Shown: one piece after another, positions 17,582 to 26,137 of the stretch
Layout: each line of letters starts with the position of its first letter
How positions within the stretch are numbered: position 1 is the stretch's first letter
Source of the DNA: Actinomadura rudentiformis
GTDB taxonomy: Bacteria > Actinomycetota > Actinomycetes > Streptosporangiales > Streptosporangiaceae
Assembly (NCBI RefSeq): GCF_008923185.1
Contig: NZ_WBMT01000024.1
Coordinates: 124,001 to 188,000 of the forward strand
Direction of reading: 5' to 3'
DNA length: 64,000 nucleotides
Made by a program: the position numbers and the translations under genes
Notes under the pieces: generated by a model
Told to the model about the DNA's origin: nothing
What the model saw: the letters and a program-made list of their open reading frames with translations, nothing else
Databases searched by the model: none

Positions 17582-18412
17582 TCAGGCAGTGGCGGCCGCC
17601 TGCAGGGTGAGCCAGGTGTCTTCCAACCGTCCGGCGGAGTTGACGCAGAAGTAGATGCGGCCCGGGGCGCCCCAGTCCCAGCCGAGCCGCGCGTCGGAGT
17701 CGAGCTGGAGCAGCAGCTGCCATTCGTTTTCGGCGGCCGTCTCCTCTTCGGGAGAGAGGGCCATCGTGTCGAGGTCGCGACCCGTCGACGCGTACGTGCA
17801 GTCGGGGCCGAGCGGCCGCTGCACGAGCGCGGGCCAGCCGCCGAGCTGGTGCAGCGGAGTGTCGTCGGGCCATACGTGCTGGAGCCACGCCGCGTGCAAC
17901 TGCTCGTACACCGGAAGGACACCGCTGTAGCGTTCCTCAAGACGCCTGACCACGGTCTCCTGTGGCGCGGGCAGTGAGAGGAACGGCGCCGCGCCGAGCG
18001 GGCAGATCGGGAACGAGGACGTGCCTTCGGGAGGCTCGACCTCGTGCAGGCCGCCTGTGAAGAGCCGCCACCCGTCCCGCTGCGCACGGTCGTCTCCCCA
18101 AGGGCGCGGCAGGGCACTCGCATAGAAGAACGCTGCCTGGCCCTCCTGGGGCAACCCGGGAATGTCCATCACCTTGGCCAGGTCCGCGAAGTCGACCGCC
18201 AGCATGAAGTCGAGGGGTCGCCCTTCCCACGTCGGCCATTCCTCGCCGGGCGGAAGCAGCGGCGTGCCGCCGAGCCGTACCGTCGTGTCGCCGTCCGGAC
18301 CGAGCCGCAGCGCGGGTCGCGCCAGCGGAAGCAGCGCGCCGGTGACTTCGGGGGCGAAGAAGACGCCGAACAGGGAGCGCAGCCGCTGATGCTGCGCGGC
18401 GAAGTGATCCAT
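17582..18412 (-). CDS. YwqG/DUF1963-family protein
   Basis: The protein has 276 residues. The segments LGGTPLLPPGEEWPTWEGRP, LDFMLAVDF and late LLLQLDSD...GAPGRIYFCV are typical of the YwqG (DUF1963) fold. Function unknown. ATG 18412 is preferred over the further-upstream in-frame start at 18460 because the family starts here. Confidence 0.8.
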   Translation of the reverse strand: MDHFAAQHQRLRSLFGVFFAPEVTGALLPLARPALRLGPDGDTTVRLGGTPLLPPGEEWPTWEGRPLDFMLAVDFADLAKVMDIPGLPQEGQAAFFYASALPRPWGDDRAQRDGWRLFTGGLHEVEPPEGTSSFPICPLGAAPFLSLPAPQETVVRRLEERYSGVLPVYEQLHAAWLQHVWPDDTPLHQLGGWPALVQRPLGPDCTYASTGRDLDTMALSPEEETAAENEWQLLLQLDSDARLGWDWGAPGRIYFCVNSAGRLEDTWLTLQAAATA

Positions 18413-18517
18413 GTCACGTAGCGTTGCGTGTTCGGGCGCCGCGCGCCAGCACCCGGCCAAGATCTGTGGATATCCGGTTCGTCCCTAACCGGGGGCAGGC
18501 TCCGCCGGCGTGGGGTT

Positions 18518-19123
18518 TCAGCGGCGTTCGAGCGCGCCCGCGAGCTGGACCAGGAAAGCGTCGACCTCTGCCTCGTCGTAACCGGGCCCGAAGCGTACGG
18601 TCCGGAAAACGATCTCCCGTACGTCCCGAGCCGTCACCGGCGGCGCCGTCCCGCGCAGCCCCGTGATCACCCGTTCGAGGAAGGCGTCCACGTCGCGCAC
18701 GTCATATCCGGTCCGCATCCGGGCGCCGGTGAACCGCGCGTTCTGGATCCAGCCGATCAGCCAGCCCGGATGGACCCGCCCACGCCCCGGGCGGAGCCCG
18801 ATGGGTGCGGCGGCCTGAAGCTCGCGGATGCACTCCTGGAGCAGCTCGTCCACCGCGCGCGGCTCGTACCCCCGCAGCACGATGTCGAAGCGGGCCGCCC
18901 GCACGTCGTCAGCGGTGATTCTCTCGACGGCAGTGCCGCCTTCGGCAGCGGTGTCGCCTCCGGGAGCAGTGCCGCCTCCGGCGGCGAGGAGTCTTCTTAT
19001 GGCGGGACCGGTCGGCTTGCTCGTGGCGCCGAGCGTGCTCCGAATACGGCCGAGCAGATCGTCCACCTGGCCGCGGTCGTACCCCCGCAGCGCCACGGGC
19101 AGGCGGTGTGTTCTCGTCTTCAC
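18518..19123 (-). CDS. Small protein with four DivIVA-like motifs
   Basis: The protein has 201 residues. The same short unit occurs four times: RGYDRGQVDDLL, RGYEPRAVDELL, TGYDVRDVDAFL and PGYDEAEVDAFL. This is the GY-x4-VD-x2-L signature seen at the N-terminus of actinobacterial DivIVA/Wag31 and SepIVA-type proteins, but here without the long coiled coil. GTG 19123 is chosen (CGAGGGACG upstream); ATG 19156 is the alternative. A role in polar growth or septation would be inference. Confidence 0.75.
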   Translation of the reverse strand: MKTRTHRLPVALRGYDRGQVDDLLGRIRSTLGATSKPTGPAIRRLLAAGGGTAPGGDTAAEGGTAVERITADDVRAARFDIVLRGYEPRAVDELLQECIRELQAAAPIGLRPGRGRVHPGWLIGWIQNARFTGARMRTGYDVRDVDAFLERVITGLRGTAPPVTARDVREIVFRTVRFGPGYDEAEVDAFLVQLAGALERR

Positions 19124-19201
19124 CGTCCCTCGCTCCTCGTTCCGCGCCTCCCCCAAGGCTCAACGGCAACAGAGTGGCGCCCGTACGCCCAGCGCGCAAG
19201 G

Positions 19202-20182
19202 TCAGATGGCAGCGGAGCGCGTGGTGCCGAGAAGCCGTTCGCAGGCATCGAGCAGGCGCTGCCGAAGCGGATGCGCGCGTTCGGCGAATCCACGCTGCTC
19301 GCTGGCGTATTCCGCGCGGCCTTCCGGCGTCTCGATCCTGATCGGCTCATGCCCGAGCGCGCTGAGGTCGTACGGGCTGGCGCGCATGTCCACGGCGCGG
19401 ATGTCACGGGCCAGCGCGAAGCAGTCGGCCACCAGCTCGCTGCTGATGAGGGGCGAGAGCTTGAACGCCCACTTGTAGAGGTCCATGTTCGCGTGCAGGC
19501 AGCCGGGTTGTTCGAGCTCCGCCTGACGCTCCCGGGTGGGCTGCAGAACGTTCAGTGGCCGCGCCTCCGGGGTGAAGAAGCGGAACGCGTCGAAGTGGCT
19601 GCATCGCACGCCGCGGGCCTCCACGACCTGCGCGATCTCCTCGGCCTCAAGCCTCATCGGCCAAGCCGAATGCCGGATCTCCTGCGACCTGTAGACCATC
19701 GCCCACTCGTGCATCCCGAAGCACCCGAAATGCGCAGGCCGTCGAGCGGTCGCGGCCAGCAGCGCGGCGGCGAACTCCACCGCGGCCTTGCGCTTGGTCA
19801 TCAACGAGGCGACGTCGAGGACGGCACCCTCGGGTGTGTCGAGATAGTCGCGCCCGAACTCCCGCGCATCGGCGCCCAGAAGGACGACGCCCGCCCCCGG
19901 ATGCCACCTGCGCAGCTTGCCCGGGCTGTAGCCGTAGTAGCTGAACAGGAAATCCTCAACCGGATGCGCCACACCACGTCCGCGTCGTTCGAGATGAGGC
20001 TCCACCCAGCCCGCGACCCGCCGCCGATGCGCCTCGGCCCGTGCCCGCCATGCAGCAGACTCCAAAGCCAGAGCACCATGCTGATCTTTCACTCGCCTGC
20101 CCGCCGCCAACCTGCCGACCGCACCCTCCGCCGCGCCATTCGCCGAGCCGCTCACCACGCCGCTCGCCGAGCCGTTCGCCAC
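19202..20182 (-). CDS. Conserved actinobacterial protein often labelled 3-methyladenine DNA glycosylase
   Basis: The frame has 326 residues; the first 30 are Gly/Ala/Ser-rich and come from GC-rich repeats, so GTG 20092 may be the real start. The body (HPVEDFLFSYYGYSPGKLRRWHPG; HFGCFGMHEWAMVY) is a conserved actinobacterial protein that I recall being annotated as a 3-methyladenine glycosylase. I see no helix-hairpin-helix or glycosylase catalytic motif, so the enzyme name is weak. It lies 8 bp downstream of rlmN. Confidence 0.65.
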   Translation of the reverse strand: MANGSASGVVSGSANGAAEGAVGRLAAGRRVKDQHGALALESAAWRARAEAHRRRVAGWVEPHLERRGRGVAHPVEDFLFSYYGYSPGKLRRWHPGAGVVLLGADAREFGRDYLDTPEGAVLDVASLMTKRKAAVEFAAALLAATARRPAHFGCFGMHEWAMVYRSQEIRHSAWPMRLEAEEIAQVVEARGVRCSHFDAFRFFTPEARPLNVLQPTRERQAELEQPGCLHANMDLYKWAFKLSPLISSELVADCFALARDIRAVDMRASPYDLSALGHEPIRIETPEGRAEYASEQRGFAERAHPLRQRLLDACERLLGTTRSAAI

Positions 20183-20190
20183 GCCGGGGG

Positions 20191-21309
20191 TCAGTCCTTG
20201 GTCGTGGCGGCGAGCTGGCCGCAGGCGCCGTCGATCTCACGGCCGCGCGTGTCGCGGACGGTGACCGGCACACCGTGGGACTCCAGGCGGTGGACGAACT
20301 CCTTCTCGTCCTGCGGGCGCGAGGCGGTCCACTTGGAGCCGGGCGTCGGGTTGAGCGGGATGAGGTTGACGTGCACGAGATGCCCGCGCAAAAGCTTGCC
20401 GAGCAGGTCGGCCCGCCACGCCTGGTCGTTGATGTCCTTGATCAACGCGTACTCGATCGAGACCCGGCGGCCGGACTTGGCCGCGTACGCCCAGGCGGCG
20501 TCCAGGACCTCGCTGACCTTCCAGCGGTTGTTGATCGGGACAAGCTCGTCGCGCAGCTCGTCGTCGGGCGCGTGGAGCGACAGGGCGAGCCGTACGGACA
20601 TGTCCTCGGCCGCCAGCTTCTCGATCGCCGGGACCAGGCCGACCGTGGACACCGTGACCGAACGCTGGGAGATGCCGAGGCCCGCCGGCGCCGGATCGGT
20701 GATCCGGCGGACCGCCCCGAGCACCGCCTTGTAGTTGGCCAGCGGCTCGCCCATGCCCATGAAAACGATGTTGGAGACCCGGCCGGGCCCACCAGTGATC
20801 TTGCCACGGGCCATGGCACGGGCGCCCGCAGCGACCTGCTCGACGATCTCCGCCGTGGACAGGTTGCGGGTCAGCCCGGCCTGCCCGGTGGCGCAGAACG
20901 GGCAGTTCATGCCACATCCGGCCTGTGACGAGACGCACATCGTCGCCCGGTCGGGATAGCGCATCAGCACCGACTCGAACAGCACGCCGTCGAAGGCCTT
21001 CCAGACCGTCTTGAGCGTCTTGCCGCCGTCGCAGGTCAGCTCGCGGACGGGCGTCAGGAGCTCGGGCAGCAGCTCGTTCGCCAGCCGTTCCCGGACCGCG
21101 GCCGGAAGATCGGTCATCTCGGCCGGGTCGTCGGCAAGGCGCGCGAAGTAGTGCCGCGACAGCTGATCCGCGCGGAACGGCTTCTCGCCCAGCTCGGCGA
21201 CGGCCTCCCGGCGTTCGGCGGAGGTCAGGTCGGCGAGGTGGCGCGGCGGCTTGGCGCGGCGGGGTGCGGCGAAGACGAGCTTGGCCGGGGTCTTCTCGGT
21301 GGCAGACAT
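20191..21309 (-). CDS. rlmN: Dual-specificity RNA methyltransferase RlmN
   Basis: The protein has 372 residues. The radical-SAM cluster motif CGMNCPFC, the GMGEP motif, and the late Cys in IDGACGQL match RlmN, which methylates C2 of adenine 2503 in 23S rRNA and A37 of some tRNAs. ATG 21309 gives the normal length. It ends the conserved rpsB-tsf-pyrH-frr-cdsA-rlmN order, though the opposite-strand SUFU-like gene lies between cdsA and rlmN. Confidence 0.95.
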   Translation of the reverse strand: MSATEKTPAKLVFAAPRRAKPPRHLADLTSAERREAVAELGEKPFRADQLSRHYFARLADDPAEMTDLPAAVRERLANELLPELLTPVRELTCDGGKTLKTVWKAFDGVLFESVLMRYPDRATMCVSSQAGCGMNCPFCATGQAGLTRNLSTAEIVEQVAAGARAMARGKITGGPGRVSNIVFMGMGEPLANYKAVLGAVRRITDPAPAGLGISQRSVTVSTVGLVPAIEKLAAEDMSVRLALSLHAPDDELRDELVPINNRWKVSEVLDAAWAYAAKSGRRVSIEYALIKDINDQAWRADLLGKLLRGHLVHVNLIPLNPTPGSKWTASRPQDEKEFVHRLESHGVPVTVRDTRGREIDGACGQLAATTKD

Positions 21310-21346
21310 GGTCCTTCCAGTGTCGCAAACCCCAGCGTGTGCCTGG

Positions 21347-21410
21347 GCCGTACGGGGGTTGAGCCGTACGGGGGGTTGAGCCGTACGGGGGGTTGAGCCG
21401 TACGGGGGTT
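21347..21410. repeat. Four tandem copies of a 16-17-bp GCCGTACGGGGGTTGA unit
   Basis: Four head-to-tail units with the palindromic core CCGTACGG lie between rlmN (minus) and the SUFU-like gene (plus). Units differ by one G in the G-run. They fill the divergent promoter region, so they could affect either gene; no factor is known. Confidence 0.85.
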
Positions 21411-21459
21411 ACGTCCGGGATGCTGCGCATGACCATTAGCGGGGATTAGGCTTTCGATC

Positions 21460-22569
21460 ATGTCGGTATTGCACAGGGGGTCCGTTTCGAAGGCAGTCCT
21501 CGATGAGGTCAGCCCGTACGGAAGCCGCAGGCTTGTGGTGGAGACCGACGGCGTCGTCTCGGCCGCCTATCTCAGGAACGCCAAGGACGCGGTCGTCGGG
21601 GCGGTGTGGATCGCCAACCACGGCCCCGCCTCCCAGGATTTCGACCGGTCCCGGTTGGACGCAGGCCTCGCGCCGTTGCTGAGCGCCGATCACGTGAGCC
21701 ACCCGGAGGGCCGCCCGGCCCTCGGCGACCTCGAAACGGTGTGGTTCGAGGAGGGCGACGGCGTGGCGATCCTGGAGGCCGGTGACCTGCTCTGCGTGAT
21801 CCCGGGCTGGTCCGACATGGAACGCGGCATCCCCGGTTACAGCCGCGACGCGACCAAGCAGAGCCCGTTCGCGTTCCCCCTCTCGGACGAGCCGTTCGGC
21901 CCTCGCCTCGAACGTGCCCGCCGGCACTGGCAGACCGTACGGGCCGACGGCTCCTGGGCGGACTTCCAGCAATCCGTCCTCGGTCATCTCCTCCACCGCC
22001 TCGGCCCAGGCGGCCACTACTGGCACGACGTGGGCCGCCAACTGCGCGACGGCCTGGCCCCTACGGTCGGCGTCTCGGAACGTCCCGCTCGCGGTGACCG
22101 CGAGTTCACGGTGCTGAGCACAGTGGGCATGAGCCGCCAGCGCATGCCCACGATCGAGTTGTACGAGGACGAGGTGGCCCCGCATGCCCGCATAGAGCTC
22201 GCCCTTGCCACCACCCTGCCCAGCCAGCGCGCGGGCAGCATCTTCCCCTGGCTGGCCCAATACCCCTGGCGTTCCGTCACGTGGTTCGCCCCCGGTGACG
22301 TCGTCAAGTGGTACCACGAGGCTCGGACGTTCCCGCTGAACACGACCGAGTCGGCCGACTGGGAAGGCGTGCTCCTCCTGGACGACCCCACCCGTCTCCC
22401 TGGCCCCATCGCCCCACCCATGGACGGCCTCACCATTCAAGGCGACCCCGTCCACTGGCTGTGGCTCGTCCCCATCACGGGCGAAGAGCACAACTACGCC
22501 AAGAGCGAGGGCTCCGACGCCCTGATCCGCCGCCTGTCCCAACAGTCCCGTACCTGGGTCGTCAGCTGA
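21460..22569 (+). CDS. Suppressor-of-fused (SUFU)-domain-like protein
   Basis: The protein has 369 residues. The N-terminal half is of unknown type. The C-terminal half (ELALATTLPSQR..., YPWRSVTWFAPGDVV, and VHWLWLVPITGEE) resembles bacterial SUFU-family domains, some of which act as immunity proteins in toxin systems. No toxin gene is nearby. It interrupts the usual cdsA-rlmN adjacency. Confidence 0.65.
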   Translation: MSVLHRGSVSKAVLDEVSPYGSRRLVVETDGVVSAAYLRNAKDAVVGAVWIANHGPASQDFDRSRLDAGLAPLLSADHVSHPEGRPALGDLETVWFEEGDGVAILEAGDLLCVIPGWSDMERGIPGYSRDATKQSPFAFPLSDEPFGPRLERARRHWQTVRADGSWADFQQSVLGHLLHRLGPGGHYWHDVGRQLRDGLAPTVGVSERPARGDREFTVLSTVGMSRQRMPTIELYEDEVAPHARIELALATTLPSQRAGSIFPWLAQYPWRSVTWFAPGDVVKWYHEARTFPLNTTESADWEGVLLLDDPTRLPGPIAPPMDGLTIQGDPVHWLWLVPITGEEHNYAKSEGSDALIRRLSQQSRTWVVS

Positions 22570-22621
22570 CCAGCCGAGGGGCCCTAGCCGCCAGGTGAGC
22601 GCGGTCCAGGTGAGCGCGGGT

Positions 22622-23515
22622 TCAGGTGGAGGGGAGGAAGAGTTCCAGGAGGATCCAGACCACGGGGGCTGTGGCGATCAAGGAGTCGAGGCGGTCCATG
22701 ACGCCGCCGTGGCCGGGGAGGAGGGTGCCCATGTCCTTGAGGCCGAGATCGCGCTTGATCATGGAGACGATGAGGTCGCCGGCGATGGCGATGACCGCGG
22801 CGGCGGCGCCGATGACGGCGCCCTCCCAGAGATGGCCGTCCAGCAGCCAGGCGACGAGCCAGGCGCCGACGAGCATGCAGGCCAGGACGGCGCCTCCGGC
22901 GCCCTCCCAGGTCTTCTTGGGACTGATCGCGGGGACCAGCTTGTGCTTGCCGAGGAAGGTCCCGGCGAAGTAGCCGCCGATGTCGCTGGCGACGGTGGTG
23001 GCGATGAAGATCACGATGCGGTGGTCGCCGTCGGCGGGCTCCATGAGGAGGGCGACGATGCCGCCCATCAGCACCAGGTAGCCGGTGGCGAAGACGCCTG
23101 CGGTGACGTCCCGGACGTAACCGGACGCCGGGCCGTCGGCCATGCGCCAGATGAGCACGGTGAGGATGGTCAGCGCGGTGACCGCGACCAGCGGCTCGGG
23201 GCCCCAGCCGTACGCGGTGATCGCGCCCGCGACCAGGCCGAGGGCGAGCGGGATCAGCGGGACCCGGATGTCGCGGGCCTTGAACGCGTCGGTGAGCTCG
23301 CGCAGGCCGATGACGAGGAACACCACCATGACGACCAGGAAGATCGTCTTGACGGTGTAGAGGGAGAGCAGCACGAGCGCGCCCAGGGCCACGCCGACAA
23401 CGATGGCGGCGGGGAGGTTACGCCCGGTCTTCGTGTGGGCCGGGGGTGGCGTCCGCGGTGCCTCCGGCTCACCCGGGGAGCCCTCGGGCTCCCCGGACGC
23501 GTCCAGTTCCATCAA
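22622..23515 (-). CDS. cdsA: Phosphatidate cytidylyltransferase
   Basis: The protein has 297 residues: a Pro-rich cytoplasmic N-terminus, about eight membrane helices, and the CDP-diglyceride signature near the C-terminus (SMIKRDLGLKDMGTLLPGHG, then GVMDRLDS). It makes CDP-diacylglycerol for phospholipid synthesis. The start overlaps the frr stop (ATGA). Confidence 0.96.
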   Translation of the reverse strand: MMELDASGEPEGSPGEPEAPRTPPPAHTKTGRNLPAAIVVGVALGALVLLSLYTVKTIFLVVMVVFLVIGLRELTDAFKARDIRVPLIPLALGLVAGAITAYGWGPEPLVAVTALTILTVLIWRMADGPASGYVRDVTAGVFATGYLVLMGGIVALLMEPADGDHRIVIFIATTVASDIGGYFAGTFLGKHKLVPAISPKKTWEGAGGAVLACMLVGAWLVAWLLDGHLWEGAVIGAAAAVIAIAGDLIVSMIKRDLGLKDMGTLLPGHGGVMDRLDSLIATAPVVWILLELFLPST

Positions 23516-24069
23516 ACCTCGAGGAGCTCGGCCTTCTTGTGCTCGAGAAGTTCGTCGACCTGCGCCACGTACTTGTGGGTGGTGTCTTCGAGCTCCTTCT
23601 CGGCACGCCGGACCTCGTCCTCGCCGGCCTCGCCGTCCTTGGCGAGCTTGTCGAGGGTCTCCTTGGCGCGGCGGCGGATGTTGCGGATGGAGATCTTGCT
23701 GTCCTCCGCCTTGCCGCCGGCGACCTTGATGAACTCCTTGCGGCGCTCCTCCGAGAGTTCGGGGAAGACCACGCGGATGACGTTGCCGTCGTTGGTGGGG
23801 TTCACACCGAGGTCGCTGTCGCGGATCGCCTTCTCGACAGCCTGCATGGACGACTTGTCGAAGACCTGCACGATGACCATGCGCGGCTCCGGCAGCGTGA
23901 ACGACGCCAGCTGGTTGACCGGTGTCGGCGTGCCGTAGTACTCCGCGGTGATCTTGTTGAACATGGCGGGAGTGACCCGGCCGGTGCGGATGGCCTGGAA
24001 GTCCTCCTTGGCGACCGCGACCGCCTTCTCCATTTTCTCCTCGGCCTCGAGGAGGGTCTCGTCGATCAC
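23512..24069 (-). CDS. frr: Ribosome recycling factor
   Basis: The protein has 185 residues, the full family length. Typical segments include RTGRVTPAMFNKI, GTPTPVNQLA, DLGVNPTNDGNVIR and EERRKEFIK. It works with EF-G to split post-termination ribosomes. It sits between pyrH and cdsA in the conserved order. Confidence 0.98.
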   Translation of the reverse strand: MIDETLLEAEEKMEKAVAVAKEDFQAIRTGRVTPAMFNKITAEYYGTPTPVNQLASFTLPEPRMVIVQVFDKSSMQAVEKAIRDSDLGVNPTNDGNVIRVVFPELSEERRKEFIKVAGGKAEDSKISIRNIRRRAKETLDKLAKDGEAGEDEVRRAEKELEDTTHKYVAQVDELLEHKKAELLEV

Positions 24070-24132
24070 TTCGACTCCCGTGTCATCTGATCGGCCAATG
24101 TCACCTGAACGCCGGTGCCTGCTCGGCTCCGG

Positions 24133-25023
24133 TCAGCCCTCGGCCGGGCTGACCAGCGTGCCGATCTTCTCACCCCGGACGGCCCGGACGATGTTGCCCT
24201 GTCCCATGAGGTCGAAGACCACGATGGGCAGTTCGTTGTCCATGCAGAGACTGATGGCCGTGGCGTCCATGACCTTCAGGCCCCGCTGTAGAACTTCACC
24301 GTAATCCAAACGGTCGAACTTGACCGCGTCCGGATTCTTTCGCGGATCGGCGTCGTACACACCGTCCACTTGAGTCCCCTTCAGCACCGCCTCTGCGCCG
24401 ATCTCCAGCGCGCGCTGCGCGGCGGTGGTGTCGGTGGAGAAGAACGGCTGGCCGAGACCGGCCCCGAAGATCACCACGCGCCCCTTCTCGAGGTGCCGCA
24501 TGGCGCGCCGCGGGATGTAGGACTCGGCGACCTGGCTCATCGTGATGGCGGTCTGCACGCGGGTGTCGAGGCCGAGCTTCTCCAGGAAGTCCTGGAGGGC
24601 CAGGCAGTTGATCACGGTGCCGATCATGCCCATGTAGTCGGCGCGGCCGCGGTCCATGCCGCGTTCGGCCATCGCGGCGCCGCGGAACATGTTGCCGCCG
24701 CCGCACACCACCGCGACCTGCACTCCGTCACGCACGGCCTCGGCGATCGCCTCGGCCACGTGCTGGACGACCTCCGGGTCGATGCCCAGCGGGTCGCGTC
24801 CGGCGAACGCCTCGCCGGAGAGCTTCAGCAGAACGCGCTTCCAGCCACGCTTGTGACCTGCGGGCACGCCACGGGCGCCGGACGAGACGGCCGGGGCGCC
24901 CGCGGCGCTCGGCGAGACGGTCTGGGCGCCGGACGGGGCGGCCTGGGTGGACGCACCGGACGTACCGGACGTTTGTGGAGACGACGCGGCCGCCGTCGTG
25001 TCAGCGTTCGGTTTCTCCTGCAC
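24133..25023 (-). CDS. pyrH: UMP kinase with N-terminal extension
   Basis: The core (KRVLLKLSGEAFAG, CGGGNMFRG, GTGxxxPFFSTD-type GLGQPFFSTDT, KGTQVDGVYDADPRK) is a complete amino-acid-kinase-fold UMP kinase. GTG 25023 with GAGGAGG upstream gives 296 residues, about 50 longer than usual owing to an Ala/Ser/Thr/Pro-rich N-terminal tail. A later start near GVPAGHKRGW would give the standard length, and the tail could be untranslated. Confidence 0.93.
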   Translation of the reverse strand: MQEKPNADTTAAASSPQTSGTSGASTQAAPSGAQTVSPSAAGAPAVSSGARGVPAGHKRGWKRVLLKLSGEAFAGRDPLGIDPEVVQHVAEAIAEAVRDGVQVAVVCGGGNMFRGAAMAERGMDRGRADYMGMIGTVINCLALQDFLEKLGLDTRVQTAITMSQVAESYIPRRAMRHLEKGRVVIFGAGLGQPFFSTDTTAAQRALEIGAEAVLKGTQVDGVYDADPRKNPDAVKFDRLDYGEVLQRGLKVMDATAISLCMDNELPIVVFDLMGQGNIVRAVRGEKIGTLVSPAEG

Positions 25024-25201
25024 GGCGGCGGCCTCCTCGTATCGCGGCTTCGTAATCTGTCGGTCCCTGTTTCTCGGGGGGTCGTCCCCGGACCCGGGCT
25101 CTCCTGCGACCTGTGCCCAGATCCGGGGAATCCCCACAACGCCGTGCTTGTGGCGGGCGCTGCGGGGTCCCTGTTCCCAGAATGCCTCTAAGCGGCGAGC
25201 G

Positions 25202-26038
25202 TCAGCTCTGGCCGACCTTGAAGCGGGCGAAGCGCTTGACGTTCACGCCGGCCTCCTGGAGGACCTTCGCGATCGTCTTCTTGCCGTCCTTCACGAACGC
25301 CTGCTCGACCAGGACGAAGTCCCGGAAGTAGGCGTTGACGCGACCCTCGACGATCTTCGGGATGGCCTGCTCGGGCTTGCCCTCGTCGCGGGTGAGCTGC
25401 TCGGCGAGCGCCCGCTCCTTCTCGACCGCCTCGGCCGGGATCTCGTCCCGGGTGAGGTACTTGGGCGCCATCGCCGCGATCTGCTGGGCGATGTCCTTGG
25501 CGATCTCGGCGTTCTCGGTGTCGAGCTCGACGAGCACGCCGGTGGTCGGCGGCAGCTGCGGGTCGGACTTGTGCAGGTAGCTGGCCACGTACGCGCCCTG
25601 GAAGTGCGCGTAACGGCCGAGCTCCAGCTTCTCGCCGATCTTGGCGCCGTTCTCCTCGATCAGGGCCTGGACGGTCTTGCCCGGCTCGATCTCCAGGTCC
25701 TTGAGGCTGTCGGCGTCGGTCGCCTCGCTCTTGGCTGCGAACTCGACCAGACGGTCGGCCAGCTCGATGAACGCCTGGTTCTTGGCGACGAAGTCGGTCT
25801 CGCACTTGAGCTCGAGCAGGGCGCCGTCGCCGGTGCCGTCGAAGCGCTCGGCGACCAGGCCGTTGGCGGCGGTGCGCTCGGCGCGCTTGCCGACGTCCTT
25901 GGCGCCCTTGAGGCGCAGGATCTCCACGGCCCTGTCAAAGTCGCCGTCAGCCTCGGTGAGAGCGTTCTTGCAGGCCATCATGCCGGAGCCGGTCAGCTCA
26001 CGGAGCCGCTTGACGTCAGCGGCGGTGAAGTTCGCCAT
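25202..26038 (-). CDS. tsf: Elongation factor Ts
   Basis: The protein has 278 residues. It begins with ANFTAADVKRLRELTGSGMM and has the signature LKCETDFVAKN. It recycles EF-Tu GDP. ATG 26038 gives the family N-terminus; the open frame upstream is leader. It follows rpsB by 99 bp. Confidence 0.98.
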   Translation of the reverse strand: MANFTAADVKRLRELTGSGMMACKNALTEADGDFDRAVEILRLKGAKDVGKRAERTAANGLVAERFDGTGDGALLELKCETDFVAKNQAFIELADRLVEFAAKSEATDADSLKDLEIEPGKTVQALIEENGAKIGEKLELGRYAHFQGAYVASYLHKSDPQLPPTTGVLVELDTENAEIAKDIAQQIAAMAPKYLTRDEIPAEAVEKERALAEQLTRDEGKPEQAIPKIVEGRVNAYFRDFVLVEQAFVKDGKKTIAKVLQEAGVNVKRFARFKVGQS

Positions 26039-26137
26039 CGTTTTCTTCGTCTCTGTCGGGATGGAAGTCTGCTGGTGAGACGGGCCCCGGGGCGGCCGCA
26101 CGCCGCGTACATCCGCCCCAGGGGCACCACGTCGTCG

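Noticed and set aside
18428..20734. 768-codon plus-strand open frame opposite the DivIVA-motif gene and its neighbour
   Set aside because: Overlaps three minus-strand genes that have motifs and ribosome sites; composition is that of a shadow frame.
21347..21410. CRISPR array
   Set aside because: Units of 16-17 bp follow each other with no spacers and no cas genes are present.
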